From Maea johnstoni (Eukaryota; Annelida; Polychaeta; Spionida; Magelonidae), in the NCBI GenBank assembly GCA_963942565.1, contig OZ012690.1:5617646-5681645 (forward strand): a DNA stretch of 64,000 nucleotides, in the 5' to 3' direction. A program made the position numbers and the translations under genes. The notes under the pieces are model-generated. The model saw only the letters and a list, made by a program, of their open reading frames with translations. It had not been told where the DNA came from and made no database searches. Position 1 is the stretch's first letter, and each line of letters begins with the position of its first letter. Positions 35,299-51,031 of this stretch are shown one piece after another.

Positions 35299-38289
35299 AT
35301 GCGCAAATACTCTCCAGCAGGGCTGTTAAGCGAAATTATTTGCACTGCAAACTGAAGCAGTATACAGTTTCTGAATTAGCAAAGGTCCAATGCTCAGTAG
35401 TAAACACAACCCTTCAAAATAGAAAGCACACAACCTTCTTAATAGATGTATTAATTAGAGATAGCTTAGCATTCTCCAGCAGGTGCCAACTCCTAAATCA
35501 AACCATAAAGTATGTGTGCCCATTGCCGGGTTTGATTCAATTGAGTATTACATAGTATTACATACTTATTCTTTAATTAATATCATTATATTGGAACCAT
35601 TTATCTATCTATCTATCAAAGCATCTATCTATCTATCAAACCATCTATCTATCTATATATTGAACCAGCTATCTATCAAACCATCTATATATCTATTTAA
35701 CCATCTATCTATTGAACCATCTTTCTATCTATCAAACCAGCTATCTATCTATCAAATAAATCAGCTATATCTATGTATTGAACCAGCTATCTATCCAATG
35801 AATGAATGAATGAGGGCTTAAAGGCACATCAGCACATTAGGCTATTTAGTGCCATTAATTGGTTTTTTTTTCGTAAAGTGGTTGTTTGCCATTGTTGAAG
35901 AACAATGGCAAAGCATGTGAAAGAAGAAAAAGCGGAAGAGAAAGAGCAGAGCCTTCATATCCAAAGATGACCAAGGGATCTTTTAGATGCATGGTATCCA
36001 TAGACAGATCCACACATCCCCATTTTTTATATAAGGCGAGCAGGGTGCCACGCTGGCGTAGGGTTGCCCGGGAGGTGCCAACTCCTATTGCACACAGTAG
36101 GTGTGCCCCTTGCGGGGTGCTATCTATCCATCAAACTATCTATTTTTCAAACCATCTAGCTATTGAACCATCTATCTATCGTTCGAACCAGCTATCTATC
36201 AAACCAGCTATCTATCAAATCATTAAGCTATATATTGAACCAGCTATCTATGTATCAAACCAGCTATCTACTTATCAAACCAGCTAGTAATAATGATAAT
36301 CAATTATTCAACAGTGCTGTAGGATTGTATATGATAGGCAGCATTCACCACTTTGGGGCGGTGAATCCTGCAAAGTCATTATCTCCTCCTTGAACAGATA
36401 ATACAACCTGGAAAATACACATCAAATGATAAACAAAGTCAATACATATAGGTGTCACCAAAATAAAAGTAATACAAATAAGTCGGAATACGTTATACTA
36501 GTCTATGCACAGGCACCATTGTGGTGGTAGAAAATTAATAGATGGGAAATGTATGGAATATTTAGGTATAACATGGGGTTATAATACCCACCAACAATTA
36601 CTCAAACAGCCCAGGAAATCAAAAAATTGCAATGTAATCTGTAATGGTATTTACTAATAATGACAACCTTCATGGTGTGACTTTGGGAGTATGTACCACA
36701 TATGTTGTAGGGTGACATGGCTCTGATTAATGTCTTTATCACCTGATTAAATTACATAACATAACTGATTGAAAAGACCAGTATTTCTAGTAGATTAATT
36801 GAATAATGCACTAAGTAACTTTTATTTACCATGACTAAGATGTGGACAAATCATGGTTTAAAGATCATGAATTTAAATGTAAACTTACCCATGTTCTTGA
36901 GTGCAGGGACTGATGATGGGCACCTCACCGACGGGTTAAGCTGCTTTCAGTAGGCTCTCTGAAGATGATGGTGTTGAGTCCGATGAGGAGCAAGGTAGTA
37001 CCATAACATCTTTTAAAGATGACATTGCTTTTCCGGGACCGTCTGTTATGGTGAAGACAGGAGATCACTGTGTAGGCTGTGGCAATAAAGCACGCGCCAA
37101 ACATGGCTGTGAAGAATTCCTTCCTTTCTTCCGTCTTCAATGACACCAAAAGAAGATTATCAGTAACAATAAATGATTGAAAAAACTACACAATAATGAT
37201 GATGAAAATTATAATAATATAAAGAATAATAATAATGACTCTAATAATAATGAATTTAATTATAATAATAATAATAATGAATATAATTATAATAATCTTG
37301 AAAGAATAATAATTTAAGAAAAAACAATAATGGACGTAAACATAAACCCATTCAGGCCAGCAGCAGCCTTCAAAGCCTGACATTTTTTGATGACCGCCCC
37401 CTGACAAAAGCAAATTTTGAAAATAATCTATCGTACGCTCTATCTTTCTATTGAACCATTTATCTATCAAACCATCTATCTATTGAACCATCTTTTTATC
37501 TATCGAACAGTCAATCCACATAGGCATCACCAAATAAAAGTAATACAAATAAGTCGGAATACTTAATACTAGTCTATGCACGGGCACCATTGTGGTGTGC
37601 AGGTCCAACAAGGACGTAAATATAAATAATCGCACTCACAAACTTTGCCTACCCAGTTATTCACGAATGTCTACTGGGTACGATGGACCAAGTGTGAAAA
37701 AGCAAATCAAAAGCTTTTTATTTTCTCAAACATTTTGGGGGTAGAGAAGATCAAACTATTTAGCCTGACCACTCTAGAGGGAGGGTAAATAAAACTATTT
37801 ATCCTACTTCTACAGAAGGCTGGTAAATATATTTCAAGCAATGACTGGTTGCTTGGCTCATCTTATTGGCAAAGGGAACTTAATTTACCGGAGTCGCAAA
37901 AAAGGCCATGTGCATGTCCTTCAGTATGTCATAGAATATATCATCAGTACTATAAGTAAGACAAACCTATCAATAATGGAAACATGTATTTATCTCTATG
38001 TTTATCTATCAATATCTAACATCTATCTACATGTCTGTTTGTCAGTCAGTATTTCTATCTATCTTTCTATCTATCTGTGTGGGCGTGCGCACTTGGACAC
38101 ACACAAATTATACATATATATATATATACATATATATATATGTATGTATGTGTGTATGTATGTTTCTAAGTATGTATGTAAATATGTGTGTGTTTACTTA
38201 AAGATAAATATACATATGAATAAATGTGTTTTCATTATTGATAGCCATCTTACTTTTTGCACTAATAGATATATAGTTTGAGTGCTTGA
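35299..38289. repeat. Monomer 12, B/C mosaic (2991 bp)
   Basis: The first half is type B with the marks of monomers 4 and 7 (16-bp deletion, tattttt, tacgttatac). The second half has the 244-bp deletion and acttaaag of type C. The switch lies between about 36490 and 37650. Block A has R, not H, at the marker site. Block A 36929-37134 (minus), block P 37816-37955 (plus). Confidence 0.95.
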
Positions 38290-41282
38290 ATGCGCAAATT
38301 TAAAGTAGCACAAATACTCTCCAGCAGGGCTGTTAAGCGAAATTATTTGCACTGCAAACTGAAGCAGTATACAGTTTCTGAATTAGCAAAGGTCCAATGC
38401 TCAGTAGTAAACACAACCCTTTCAAAATAGAAAGCACACAACCTTCTTAATAGATGTATTAATTAGAGATAGCTTAGCATTCTCCAGCAGGTGCCAACTC
38501 CTAAATCAAACCATAAAGTACGTGTGCCCATTGCCGGGTTTGATTCAATTGAGTATTACATAGTATTCCATACTTATTCTTTAATTAATATCATTATATT
38601 GGAACCATTTATCTATCTATCTATCAAAGCATCTATCTATCTATCAAACCATCTATCTATCTATATATTGAACCAGCTATCTATCAAACCATCTATATAT
38701 CTATTTAACCATCTATCTATTGAACCATCTTTCTATCTATCAAACCAGCTATCTATCTATCAAATAAATCAGCTATATCTATGTATTGAACCAGCTATCT
38801 ATCCAATGAATGAATGAATGAGGGCTTAAAGGCACATCAGCACATTAGGCTATTTAGTGCCATTAATTGGTTTTTTTTTTCGTAAAGTGGTTGTTTGCCA
38901 TTGTTGAAGAACAATGGCAAAGCATGTGAAAGAAGAAAAAGCGGAAGAGAAAGAGCAGAGCCTTCATATCCAAAGATGACCAAGGGATCTTTTAGATGCA
39001 TGGTATCCATAGACAGATCCACACATCCCCATTTTTTTTATAAGGCGAGCAGGGTGCCACGCTGGCGTAGGGTTGCCCGGGAGGTGCCAACTCCTATTGC
39101 ACACAGTAGGTGTGCCCCTTGCGGGGTGCTATCTATCCATCAAACTATCTATCTTTCAAACCATCTAGCTATTGAACCATCTATCTATCGTTCGAACCAG
39201 CTATCTATCAAACCTATAAGCTATATATTGAACCAGCTATCTATGTATCAAACCAGCTATCTACTTATCAAACCAGCTAGTAATAATGATAATTAATTAT
39301 TCAACAGTGCTGTAGGATTGTATATGATAGGCAGCATTCACCACTTTGGGGCGGTGAATCCTGCAAAGTCATTATCTCCTCCTTGAACAGATAATACAAC
39401 CTGGAAAATACACATCAAATGATAAACAAAGTCAATACATATAGGTATCACCAAAATAAAAGTAATACAAATAAGTCGGAATACGTAATACTAGTCTATG
39501 CACAGGCACCATTGTGGTGGTAGAAAATTAATAGATGGGAAATGTATGGAATATTTAGGTATAACATGGGGTTATAATACCCACCAACAATTACTCAAAC
39601 AGCCCAGGAAATCAAAAAATTGCAATGTAATCTGTAATGGTATTTACTAATAATGACAACCTTCATGGTGTGACTTTGGGAGTATGTACCACATATGTTG
39701 TAGGGTGACATGGCTCTGATTAATGTCTTTATCACCTGATTAAATTACATAACATAACTGATTGAAAAGACCAGTATTTCTAGTAGATTAATTGAATAAT
39801 GCACTAAGTAACTTTTATTTACCATGACTAAGATGTGGACAAATCATGGTTTAAAGATCATGAATTTAAATGTAAACTTACCCATGTTCTTGAGTGCAGG
39901 GACTGATGATGGGCACCTCACCGACGGGTTAAGCTGCTTTCAGTAGGCTCTCTGAAGATGATGGTGTTGAGTCCGATGAGGAGCAAGGTAGTACCATAAC
40001 ATCTTTTAAAGATGACATTGCTTTTCCGGGACCGTCTGTTATGGTGAAGACAGGCGATCACTGTGTAGGCTGTGGCAATAAAGCACGCGCCAAACATGGC
40101 TGTGAAGAATTCCTTCCTTTCTTCCGTCTTCAATGACACCAAAAGAAGATTATCAGTAACAATAAATGATTGAAAAAACTACACAATAATGATGATGAAA
40201 ATTATAATAATATAAAGAATAATAATAATGACTCTAATAATAATGAATTTAATTATAATAATAATAATAATGAATATAATTATAATAATCTTGAAAGAAT
40301 AATAATTTAAGAAAAAACAATAATGGACGTAAACATAAACCCATTCAGGCCAGCAGCAGCCTTCAAAGCCTGACATTTTTTGATGACCGCCCCCTGACAA
40401 AAGCAAATTTTGAAAATAATCTATCGTACGCTCTATCTTTCTATTGAACCATTTATCTATCAAACCATCTATCTATTGAACCATCTTTTTATCTATCGAA
40501 CAGTCAATCCACATAGGCATCACCAAATAAAAGTAATACAAATAAGTCGGAATACTTAATACTAGTCTATGCACAGGCACCATTGTGGTGTGCAGGTCCA
40601 ACAAGGACGTAAATATAAATAATCGCACTCACAAACTTTGCCTACCCAGTTATTCACGAATGTCTACTGGGTACGATGGACCAAGTGTGAAAAAGCAAAT
40701 CAAAAGCTTTTTATTTTCTCAAACATTTTGGGGGTAGAGAAGATCAAACTATTTAGCCTGACCACTCTAGAGGGAGGGTAAATAAAACTATTTATCCTAC
40801 TTCTACAGAAGGCTGGTAAATATATTTCAAGCAATGACTGGTTGCTTGGCTCATCTTATTGGCAAAGGGAACTTAATTTACCGGAGTCGCAAAAAAGGCC
40901 ATGTGCATGTCCTTCAGTATGTCATAGAATATATCATCAGTACTATAAGTAAGACAAACCTATCAATAATGGAAACATGTATTTATCTCTATGTTTATCT
41001 ATCAATATCTAACATCTATCTACATGTCTGTTTGTCAGTCAGTATTTCTATCTATCTTTCTATCTATCTGTGTGGGCGTGCGCACTTGGACACACACAAA
41101 TTATACATATATATATATATACATATATATATATGTATGTATGTGTGTATGTATGTTTCTAAGTATGTATGTAAATATGTGTGTGTTTACTTAAAGATAA
41201 ATATACATATGAATAAATGTGTTTTCATTATTGATAGCCATCTTACTTTTTGCACTAATAGATATATAGTTTGAGTGCTTGA
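38290..41282. repeat. Monomer 13 (2993 bp)
   Basis: Has the 244-bp deletion but not the 96-bp one, plus a 16-bp deletion in CTAT tract b (caaacctataagc near 39210) and an S-to-A change in block A. Nearly a twin of the first two thirds of monomer 14. Block A 39922-40127 (minus), block P 40809-40948 (plus). Confidence 0.95.
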
Positions 41283-44200
41283 ATGCGCAAATTTAAAGTA
41301 GCACAAATACTCTCCAGCAGGGCTGTTAAGCGAAATTATTTGCACTGCAAACTGAAGCAGTATACAGTTTCTGAATTAGCAAAGGTCCAATGCTCAGTAG
41401 TAAACACAACCCTTTCAAAATAGAAAGCACACAACCTTCTTAATAGATGTATTAATTAGAGATAGCTTAGCATTCTCCAGCAGGTGCCAACTCCTAAATC
41501 AAACCATAAAGTACGTGTGCCCATTGCCGGGTTTGATTCAATTGAGTATTACATAGTATTCCATACTTATTCTTTAATTAATATCATTATATTGGAACCA
41601 TTTATCTATCTATCTATCAAAGCATCTATCTATCTATCAAACCATCTATCTATCTATATATTGAACCAGCTATCTATCAAACCATCTATATATCTATTTA
41701 ACCATCTATCTATTGAACCATCTTTCTATCTATCAAACCAGCTATCTATCTATCAAATAAATCAGCTATATCTATGTATTGAACCAGCTATCTATCCAAT
41801 GAATGAATGAATGAGGGCTTAAAGGCACATCAGCACATTAGGCTATTTAGTGCCATTAATTGGTTTTTTTTTTCGTAAAGTGGTTGTTTGCCATTGTTGA
41901 AGAACAATGGCAAAGCATGTGAAAGAAGAAAAAGCGGAAGAGAAAGAGCAGAGCCTTCATATCCAAAGATGACCAAGGGATCTTTTAGATGCATGGTATC
42001 CATAGACAGATCCACACATCCCCATTTTTTTTATAAGGCGAGCAGGGTGCCACGCTGGCGTAGGGTTGCCCGGGAGGTGCCAACTCCTATTGCACACAGT
42101 AGGTGTGCCCCTTGCGGGGTGCTATCTATCCATCAAACTATCTATCTTTCAAACCATCTAGCTATTGAACCATCTATCTATCGTTCGAACCAGCTATCTA
42201 TCAAACCTATAAGCTATATATTGAACCAGCTATCTATGTATCAAACCAGCTATCTACTTATCAAACCAGCTAGTAATAATGATAATTAATTATTCAACAG
42301 TGCTGTAGGATTGTATATGATAGGCAGCATTCACCACTTTGGGGCGGTGAATCCTGCAAAGTCATTATCTCCTCCTTGAACAGATAATACAACCTGGAAA
42401 ATACACATCAAATGATAAACAAAGTCAATACATATAGGTATCACCAAAATAAAAGTAATACAAATAAGTCGGAATACGTAATACTAGTCTATGCACAGGC
42501 ACCATTGTGGTGGTAGAAAATTAATAGATGGGAAATGTATGGAATATTTAGGTATAACATGGGGTTATAATACCCACCAACAATTACTCAAACAGCCCAG
42601 GAAATCAAAAAATTGCAATGTAATCTGTAATGGTATTTACTAATAATGACAACCTTCATGGTGTGACTTTGGGAGTATGTACCACATATGTTGTAGGGTG
42701 ACATGGCTCTGATTAATGTCTTTATCACCTGATTAAATTACATAACATAACTGATTGAAAAGACCAGTATTTCTAGTAGATTAATTGAATAATGCACTAA
42801 GTAACTTTTATTTACCATGACTAAGATGTGGACAAATCATGGTTTAAAGATCATGAATTTAAATGTAAACTTACCCATGTTCTTGAGTGCAGGGACTGAT
42901 GATGGGCACCTCACCGACGGGTTAAGCTGCTTTCAGTAGGCTCTCTGAAGATGATGGTGTTGAGTCCGATGAGGAGCAAGGTAGTACCATAACATCTTTT
43001 AAAGATGACATTGCTTTTCCGGGACCGTCTGTTATGGTGAAGACAGGCGATCACTGTGTAGGCTGTGGCAATAAAGCACGCGCCAAACATGGCTGTGAAG
43101 AATTCCTTCCTTTCTTCCGTCTTCAATGACACCAAAAGAAGATTATCAGTAACAATAAATGATTGAAAAAACTACACAATAATGATGATGAAAATTATAA
43201 TAATATAAAGAATAATAATAATGACTCTAATAATAATGAATTTAATTATAATAATAATAATAATGAATATAATTATAATAATCTTGAAAGAATAATAATT
43301 TAAGAAAAAACAATAATGGACGTAAACATAAACCCATTCAGGCCAGCAGCAGCCTTCAAAGCCTGACATTTTTTGATGACCGCCCCCTGACAAAAGCAAA
43401 TTTTGAAAATAATCTATCGTACGCTCTATCTTTCTATTGAACCATTTATCTATCAAACCATCTATCTATTGAACCATCTTTTTATCTATCGAACAGTCAA
43501 TCCACATAGGCATCACCAAATAAAAGTAATACAAATAAGTCGGAATACTTAATACTAGTCTATGCACGGGCACCATTGTGGTGTGCAGGTCCAACAAGGA
43601 CGTAAATATAAATAATCGCACTCACAAACTTTGCCTATTCTACAGTATCTAAAATAAGACAAAAATAAATGGATTGTTTCACATATATTAATCATGAAAT
43701 GAAATAGATACTGAACTTAAGAGCATTCATACTTATTAACTTCTAATATCACAAAAGGGTTAATTTAGTATGCCCTTACTTAAAATGGTGTTTTTGGTAT
43801 GCTTTGGTTATAACATGTTGCATTTTAGCCTACGTACCAAGGAACTGTATGTACAACTTTATAAAGTTAGCAAAGGCATGAACCAGTTATTCACGAATGT
43901 CTACTGGGTACGATGGACCAAGTGTGAAAAAGCAAATCAAAAGCTTTTTATTTTCTCAAACATTTTGGGGGTAGAGAAGATCAAACTATTTAGCCTGACC
44001 ACTCTAGAGGGAGGGTAGATAAAACTATTTATCCTACTTCTACAGAAGGCTGGTAAATAAATTTCAAGCAATGACTGGTTGCTTGGCTCATCTTATTGGC
44101 AAAGGGAACTTAATTTACCGGAGTCGCAAAAAAGGCCATGTGCATGTCCTTCAGTATGTCATAGAATATATCATCAGTACTATAAGTAAGACAAACCTAT

Positions 44201-44518
44201 CAATAATGGAAACATGTATTATCTCTATGTTTATCTATCAATATCTAACATCTATCTACATGTCTGTTTGTCAGTCAGTATTTCTATCTATCTTTCTATC
44301 TATCTGTGTGGGCGTGCGCACTTGGACACACACAAATTATACATATATATATATATACATATATATATATGTATGTATGTGTGTATGTATGTTTCTAAGT
44401 ATGTATGTAAATATGTGTGTGTTTACTTATAGATAAATATACATATGAATAAATGTGTTTTCATTATTGATAGCCATCTTACTTTTTGCACTAATAGATA
44501 TATAGTTTGAGTGCTTGA
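41283..44518. repeat. Monomer 14, mosaic (3236 bp)
   Basis: Starts like monomer 13 (extra T, tract b 16-bp deletion, S-to-A in block A) but lacks the 244-bp deletion. It ends with gtagataaaac, ggtaaataaattt and catgtattatc, shared only with monomer 15. It also combines caaactttgcc (B) with agcaaaggcatg (A). Block A 42915-43120 (minus), block P 44046-44185 (plus). Confidence 0.95.
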
Positions 44519-47500
44519 ATGCGCAAATTTAAAGTAGCACAAATACTCTCCAGCAGGGCTGTTAAGCGAAATTATTTGCACTGCAAACTGAAGCAGTATA
44601 CAGTTTCTGAATTAGCAAAGGTCCAATGCTCAGTAGTAAACACAACCCTTCAAAATAGAAAGCACACAACCTTCTTAATAGATGTATTAATTAGAGATAG
44701 CTTAGCATTCTCCAGCAGGTGCCAACTCCTAAATCAAACCATAAAGTATGTGTGCCCATTGCCGGGTTTGATTCAATTGAGTATTACATAGTATTACATA
44801 CTTATTCTTTAATTAATATCATTATATTGGAACCATTTATCTATCTATCTATCAAAGCATCTATCTATCTATCAAACCATCTATCTATCTATATATTGAA
44901 CCAGCTATCTATCAAACCATCTATATATCTATTTAACCATCTATCTATTGAACCATCTTTCTATCTATCAAACCAGCTATCTATCTATCAAATAAATCAG
45001 CTATATCTATGTATTGAACCAGCTATCTATCCAATGAATGAATGAATGAGGGCTTAAAGGCACATCAGCACATTAGGCTATTTAGTGCCATTAATTGGGT
45101 TTTTTTTTCGTAAAGTGGTTGTTTGCCATTGTTGAAGAACAATGGCAAAGCATGTGAAAGAAGAAAAAGCGGAAGAGAAAGAGCAGAGCCTTCATATCCA
45201 AAGATGACCAAGGGATCTTTTAGATGCATGGTATCCATAGACAGATCCACACATCCCCATTTTTTATATAAGGCGAGCAGGGTGCCACGCTGGCGTAGGG
45301 TTGCCCGGGAGGTGCCAACTCCTATTGCACACAGTAGGTGTGCCCCTTGCGGGGTGCTATCTATCCATCAAACTATCTATCTTTCAAACCATCTAGCTAT
45401 TGAACCATCTATCTATCGTTCGAACCAGCTATCTATCAAACCAGCTATCTATCAAATCATTAAGCTATATATTGAACCAGCTATCTATGTATCAAACCAG
45501 CTATCTACTTATCAAACCAGCTAGTAATAATGATAATTAATTATTCAACAGTGCTGTAGGATTGTATATGATAGGCAGCATTCACCACTTTGGGGCGGTG
45601 AATCCTGCAAAGTCATTATCTCCTCCTTGAACAGATAATACAACCTGGAAAATACACATCAAATGATAAACAAAGTCAATACATATAGGTATCACCAAAA
45701 TAAAAGTAATACAAATAAGTCGGAATACGTAATACTAGTCTATGCACAGGCACCATTGTGGTGGTAGAAAATTAATAGATGGGAAATGTATGGAATATTT
45801 AGGTATAACATGGGGTTATAATACCCACCAACAATTACTCAAACAGCCCAGGAAATCAAAAAATTGCAATGTAATCTGTAATGGTATTTACTAATAATGA
45901 CAACCTTCATGGTGTGACTTTGGGAGTATGTACCACATATGTTGTAGGGTGACATGGCTCTGATTAATGTCTTTATCACCTGATTAAATTACATAACATA
46001 ACTGATTGAAAAGACCAGTATTTCTAGTAGATTAATTGAATAATGCACTAAGTAACTTTTATTTACCATGACTAAGATGTGGACAAATCATGGTTTAAAG
46101 ATCATGAATTTAAATGTAAACTTACCCATGTTCTTGAGTGCAGGGACTGATGATGGGCACCTCACCGACGGGTTAAGCTGCTTTCAGTAGGCTCTCTGAA
46201 GATGATGGTGTTGAGTCCGATGAGGAGCAAGGTAGTACCATAACATCTTTTAAAGATGACATTGCTTTTCCGGGACCGTCTGTTATGGTGAAGACAGGCG
46301 ATCACTGTGTAGGCTGTGGCAATAAAGCACGCGCCAAACATGGCTGTGAAGAATTCCTTCCTTTCTTCCGTCTTCAATGACACCAAAAGAAGATTATCAG
46401 TAACAATAAATGATTGAAAAAACTACACAATAATGATGATGAAAATTATAATAATATAAAGAATAATAATAATGACTCTAATAATAATGAATTTAATTAT
46501 AATAATAATAATAATGAATATAATTATAATAATCTTGAAAGAATAATAATTTAAGAAAAAACAATAATGGACGTAAACATAAACCCATTCAGGCCAGCAG
46601 CAGCCTTCAAAGCCTGACATTTTTTGATGACCGCCCCCTGACAAAAGCAAATTTTGAAAATAATCTATCGTACGCTCTATCTTTCTATTGAACCATTTAT
46701 CTATCAAACCATCTATCTATTGAACCATCTTTTTATCTATCGAACAGTCAATCCACATAGGCATCACCAAATAAAAGTAATACAAATAAGTCGGAATACT
46801 TAATACTAGTCTATGCACGGGCACCATTGTGGTGTGCAGGTCCAACAAGGACGTAAATATAAATAATCGCACTCACAAACTTTGCCTATTCTACAGTATC
46901 TAAAATAAGACAAAAATAAATGGATTGTTTCACATATATTAATCATGAAATGAAATAGATACTGAACTTAAGAGCATTCATACTTATTAACTTCTAATAT
47001 CACAAAAGGGTTAATTTAGTATGCCCTTACTTAAAATGGTGTTTTTGGTATGCTTTGGTTATAACATGTTGCATTTTAGCCTACGTACCAAGGAACTGTA
47101 TGTACAACTTTATAAAGTTAGCAAAGGCATGAACCAGTTATTCACGAATGTCTACTGGGTACGATGGACCAAGTGTGAAAAAGCAAATCAAAAGCTTTTT
47201 ATTTTCTCAAACATTTTGGGGGTAGAGAAGATCAAACTATTTAGCCTGACCACTCTAGAGGGAGGGTAGATAAAACTATTTATCCTACTTCTACAGAAGG
47301 CTGGTAAATAAATTTCAAGCAATGACTGGTTGCTTGGCTCATCTTATTGGCAAAGGGAACTTAATTTACCGGAGTCGCAAAAAAGGCCATGTGCATGTCC
47401 TTCAGTATGTCATAGAATATATCATCAGTACTATAAGTAAGACAAACCTATCAATAATGGAAACATGTATTATCTCTATGTTTATCTATCAATATCTAAC

Positions 47501-47769
47501 ATCTATCTACATGTCTGTTTGTCAGTCAGTATTTCTATCTATCTTTCTATCTATCTGTGTGGGCGTGCGCACTTGGACACACACAAATTATACATATATA
47601 TATATATACATATATATATATGTATGTATGTGTGTATGTATGTTTCTAAGTATGTATGTAAATATGTGTGTGTTTACTTATAGATAAATATACATATGAA
47701 TAAATGTGTTTTCATTATTGATAGCCATCTTACTTTTTGCACTAATAGATATATAGTTTGAGTGCTTGA
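44519..47769. repeat. Monomer 15, mosaic (3251 bp)
   Basis: Begins like a type A unit, has a single tggtagaaaa and gtgtgac (B-like), the S-to-A block A, and the same private 3' end as monomer 14. Block A 46166-46371 (minus), block P 47297-47436 (plus). Confidence 0.95.
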
Positions 47770-50700
47770 ATGCGCAAATTTAAAGTAGCACAAATACTCT
47801 CCAGCAGGGCTGTTAAGCGAAATTATTTGCACTGCAAACTGAAGCAGTATACAGTTTCTGAATTAGCAAAGGTCCAATGCTCAGTAGTAAACACAACCCT
47901 TCAAAATAGAAAGCACACAACCTTCTTAATAGATGTATTAATTAGAGATAGCTTAGCATTCTCCAGCAGGTGCCAACTCCTAAATCAAACCATAAAGTAT
48001 GTGTGCCCATTGCCGGGTTTGATTCAATTGAGTATTACATAGTATTACATACTTATTCTTTAATTAATATCATTATATTGGAACCATTTATCTATCTATC
48101 TATCAAAGCATCTATCTATCTATCAAACCATCTATCTATCTATATATTGAACCAGCTATCTATCAAACCATCTATATATCTATTTAACCATCTATCTATT
48201 GAACCATCTTTCTATCTATCAAACCAGCTATCTATCTATCAAATAAATCAGCTATATCTATGTATTGAACCAGCTATCTATCCAATGAATGAATGAATGA
48301 GGGCTTAAAGGCACATCAGCACATTAGGCTATTTAGTGCCATTAATTGGGTTTTTTTTTCGTAAAGTGGTTGTTTGCCATTGTTGAAGAACAATGGCAAA
48401 GCATGTGAAAGAAGAAAAAGCGGAAGAGAAAGAGCAGAGCCTTCATATCCAAAGATGACCAAGGGATCTTTTAGATGCATGGTATCCATAGACAGATCCA
48501 CACATCCCCATTTTTTATATAAGGCGAGCAGGGTGCCACGCTGGCGTAGGGTTGCCCGGGAGGTGCCAACTCCTATTGCACACAGTAGGTGTGCCCCTTG
48601 CGGGGTGCTATCTATCCATCAAACTATCTATCTTTCAAACCATCTAGCTATTGAACCATCTATCTATCGTTCGAACCAGCTATCTATCAAACCAGCTATC
48701 TATCAAATCATTAAGCTATATATTGAACCAGCTATCTATGTATCAAACCAGCTATCTACTTATCAAACCAGCTAGTAATAATGATAATTAATTATTCAAC
48801 AGTGCTGTAGGATTGTATATGATAGGCAGCATTCACCACTTTGGGGCGGTGAATCCTGCAAAGTCATTATCTCCTCCTTGAACAGATAATACAACCTGGA
48901 AAATACACATCAAATGATAAACAAAGTCAATACATATAGGTATCACCAAAATAAAAGTAATACAAATAAGTCGGAATACGTAATACTAGTCTATGCACAG
49001 GCACCATTGTGGTGGTAGAAAATGGTAGAAAATTAATAGATGGGAAATGTATGGAATATTTAGGTATAACATGGGGTTATAATACCCACCAACAATTACT
49101 CAAACAGCCCAGGAAATCAAAAAATTGCAATGTAATCTGTAATGGTATTTACTAATAATGACAACCTTCATGGTGCGACTTTGGGAGTATGTACCACATA
49201 TGTTGTAGGGTGACATGGCTCTGATTAATGTCTTTATCACCTGATTAAATTACATAACATAACTGATTGAAAAGACCAGTATTTCTAGTAGATTAATTGA
49301 ATAATGCACTAAGTAACTTTTATTTACCATGACTAAGATGTGGACAAATCATGGTTTAAAGATCATGAATTTAAATGTAAACTTACCCATGTTCTTGAGT
49401 GCAGGGACTGATGATGGGCACCTCACCGACGGGTTAAGCTGCTTTCAGTAGGCTCTCTGAAGATGATGGTGTTGAGTCCGATGAGGAGCAAGGTAGTACC
49501 ATAACATCTTTTAAAGATGACATTGCTTTTCCGGGACCGTCTGTTATGGTGAAGACAGGAGATCACTGTGTAGGCTGTGGCAATAAAGCACGCGCCAAAC
49601 ATGGCTGTGAAGAATTCCTTCCTTTCTTCCGTCTTCAATGACACCAAAAGAAGATTATCAGTAACAATAAATGATTGAAAAAACTACACAATAATGATGA
49701 TGAAAATTATAATAATATAAAGAATAATAATAATGACTCTAATAATAATGAATTTAATTATAATAATAATAATAATGAATATAATTATAATAATCTTGAA
49801 AGAATAATAATTTAAGAAAAAACAATAATGGACGTAAACATAAACCCATTCAGGCCAGCAGCAGCCTTCAAAGCCTGACATTTTTTGATGACCGCCCCCT
49901 GACAAAAGCCAATTTTGAAAATAATCTATCGTACGCTCTATCTTTCTATTGAACCATTTATCTATCAAACCATCTATCTATTGAACCATCTTTTTATCTA
50001 TCGAACAGTCAATCCACATAGGCATCACCAAATAAAAGTAATACAAATAAGTCGGAATACTTAATACTAGTCTATGCACGGGCACCATTGTGGTGTGCAG
50101 GTCCAACAAGGACGTAAATATAAATAATCGCACTCACAACCTTTGCCTATTCTACAGTATCTAAAATAAGACAAAAATAAATGGATTGTTTCACATATAT
50201 TAATCATGAAATGAAATAGATACTGAACTTAAGAGCATTCATACTTATTAACTTCTAATATCACAAAAGGGTTAATTTAGTATGCCCTTACTTAAAATGG
50301 TGTTTTTGGTATGCTTTGGTTATAACATGTTGCATTTTAGCCTACGTACCAAGGAACTGTATGTACAACTTTATAAAGTTAGCAAAGGCATGAACCAGTT
50401 ATTCACGAATGTCTACTGGGTATGATGGACCAAGTGTGAAAAAGCAAATCAAAAGCTTTTTATTTTCTCAAACATTTTGGGGGTAGAGAAGATCAAACTA
50501 TTTAGCCTGACCACTCTAGAGGGAGGGTAAATAAAACTATTTATCCTACTTCTACAGAAGGCTGGTAAATATATTTCAAGCAATGACTGGTTGCTTGGCT
50601 CATCTTATTGGCAAAGGGAACTTAATTTACCGGAGTCGCAAAAAAGGCCATGTGCATGTCCTTCAGTATGTCATAGAATATATCATCAGTACTATAAGTA

Positions 50701-51031
50701 AGACAAACCTATCAATAATGGAAACATGTATTTATCTCTATGTTTATCTATCAATATCTAACATCTATCTACATGTCTGTTTGTCAGTCAGTATTTCTAT
50801 CTATCTTTCTATCTATCTGTGTGGGCGTGCGCACTTGGACACACACAAATTATACATATATATATATATACATATATATATATGTATGTATGTGTGTATG
50901 TATGTTTCTAAGTATGTATGTAAATATGTGTGTGTTTACTTATAGATAAATATACATATGAATAAATGTGTTTTCATTATTGATAGCCATCTTACTTTTT
51001 GCACTAATAGATATATAGTTTGAGTGCTTGA
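47770..51031. repeat. Monomer 16, type A (3262 bp)
   Basis: Type A. Has aaaagccaatt near 49906, shared with monomer 17, and gggtatgatgg near 50418, which stops the open frame of block Q. Block A 49427-49632 (minus), block P 50558-50697 (plus). Confidence 0.95.
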
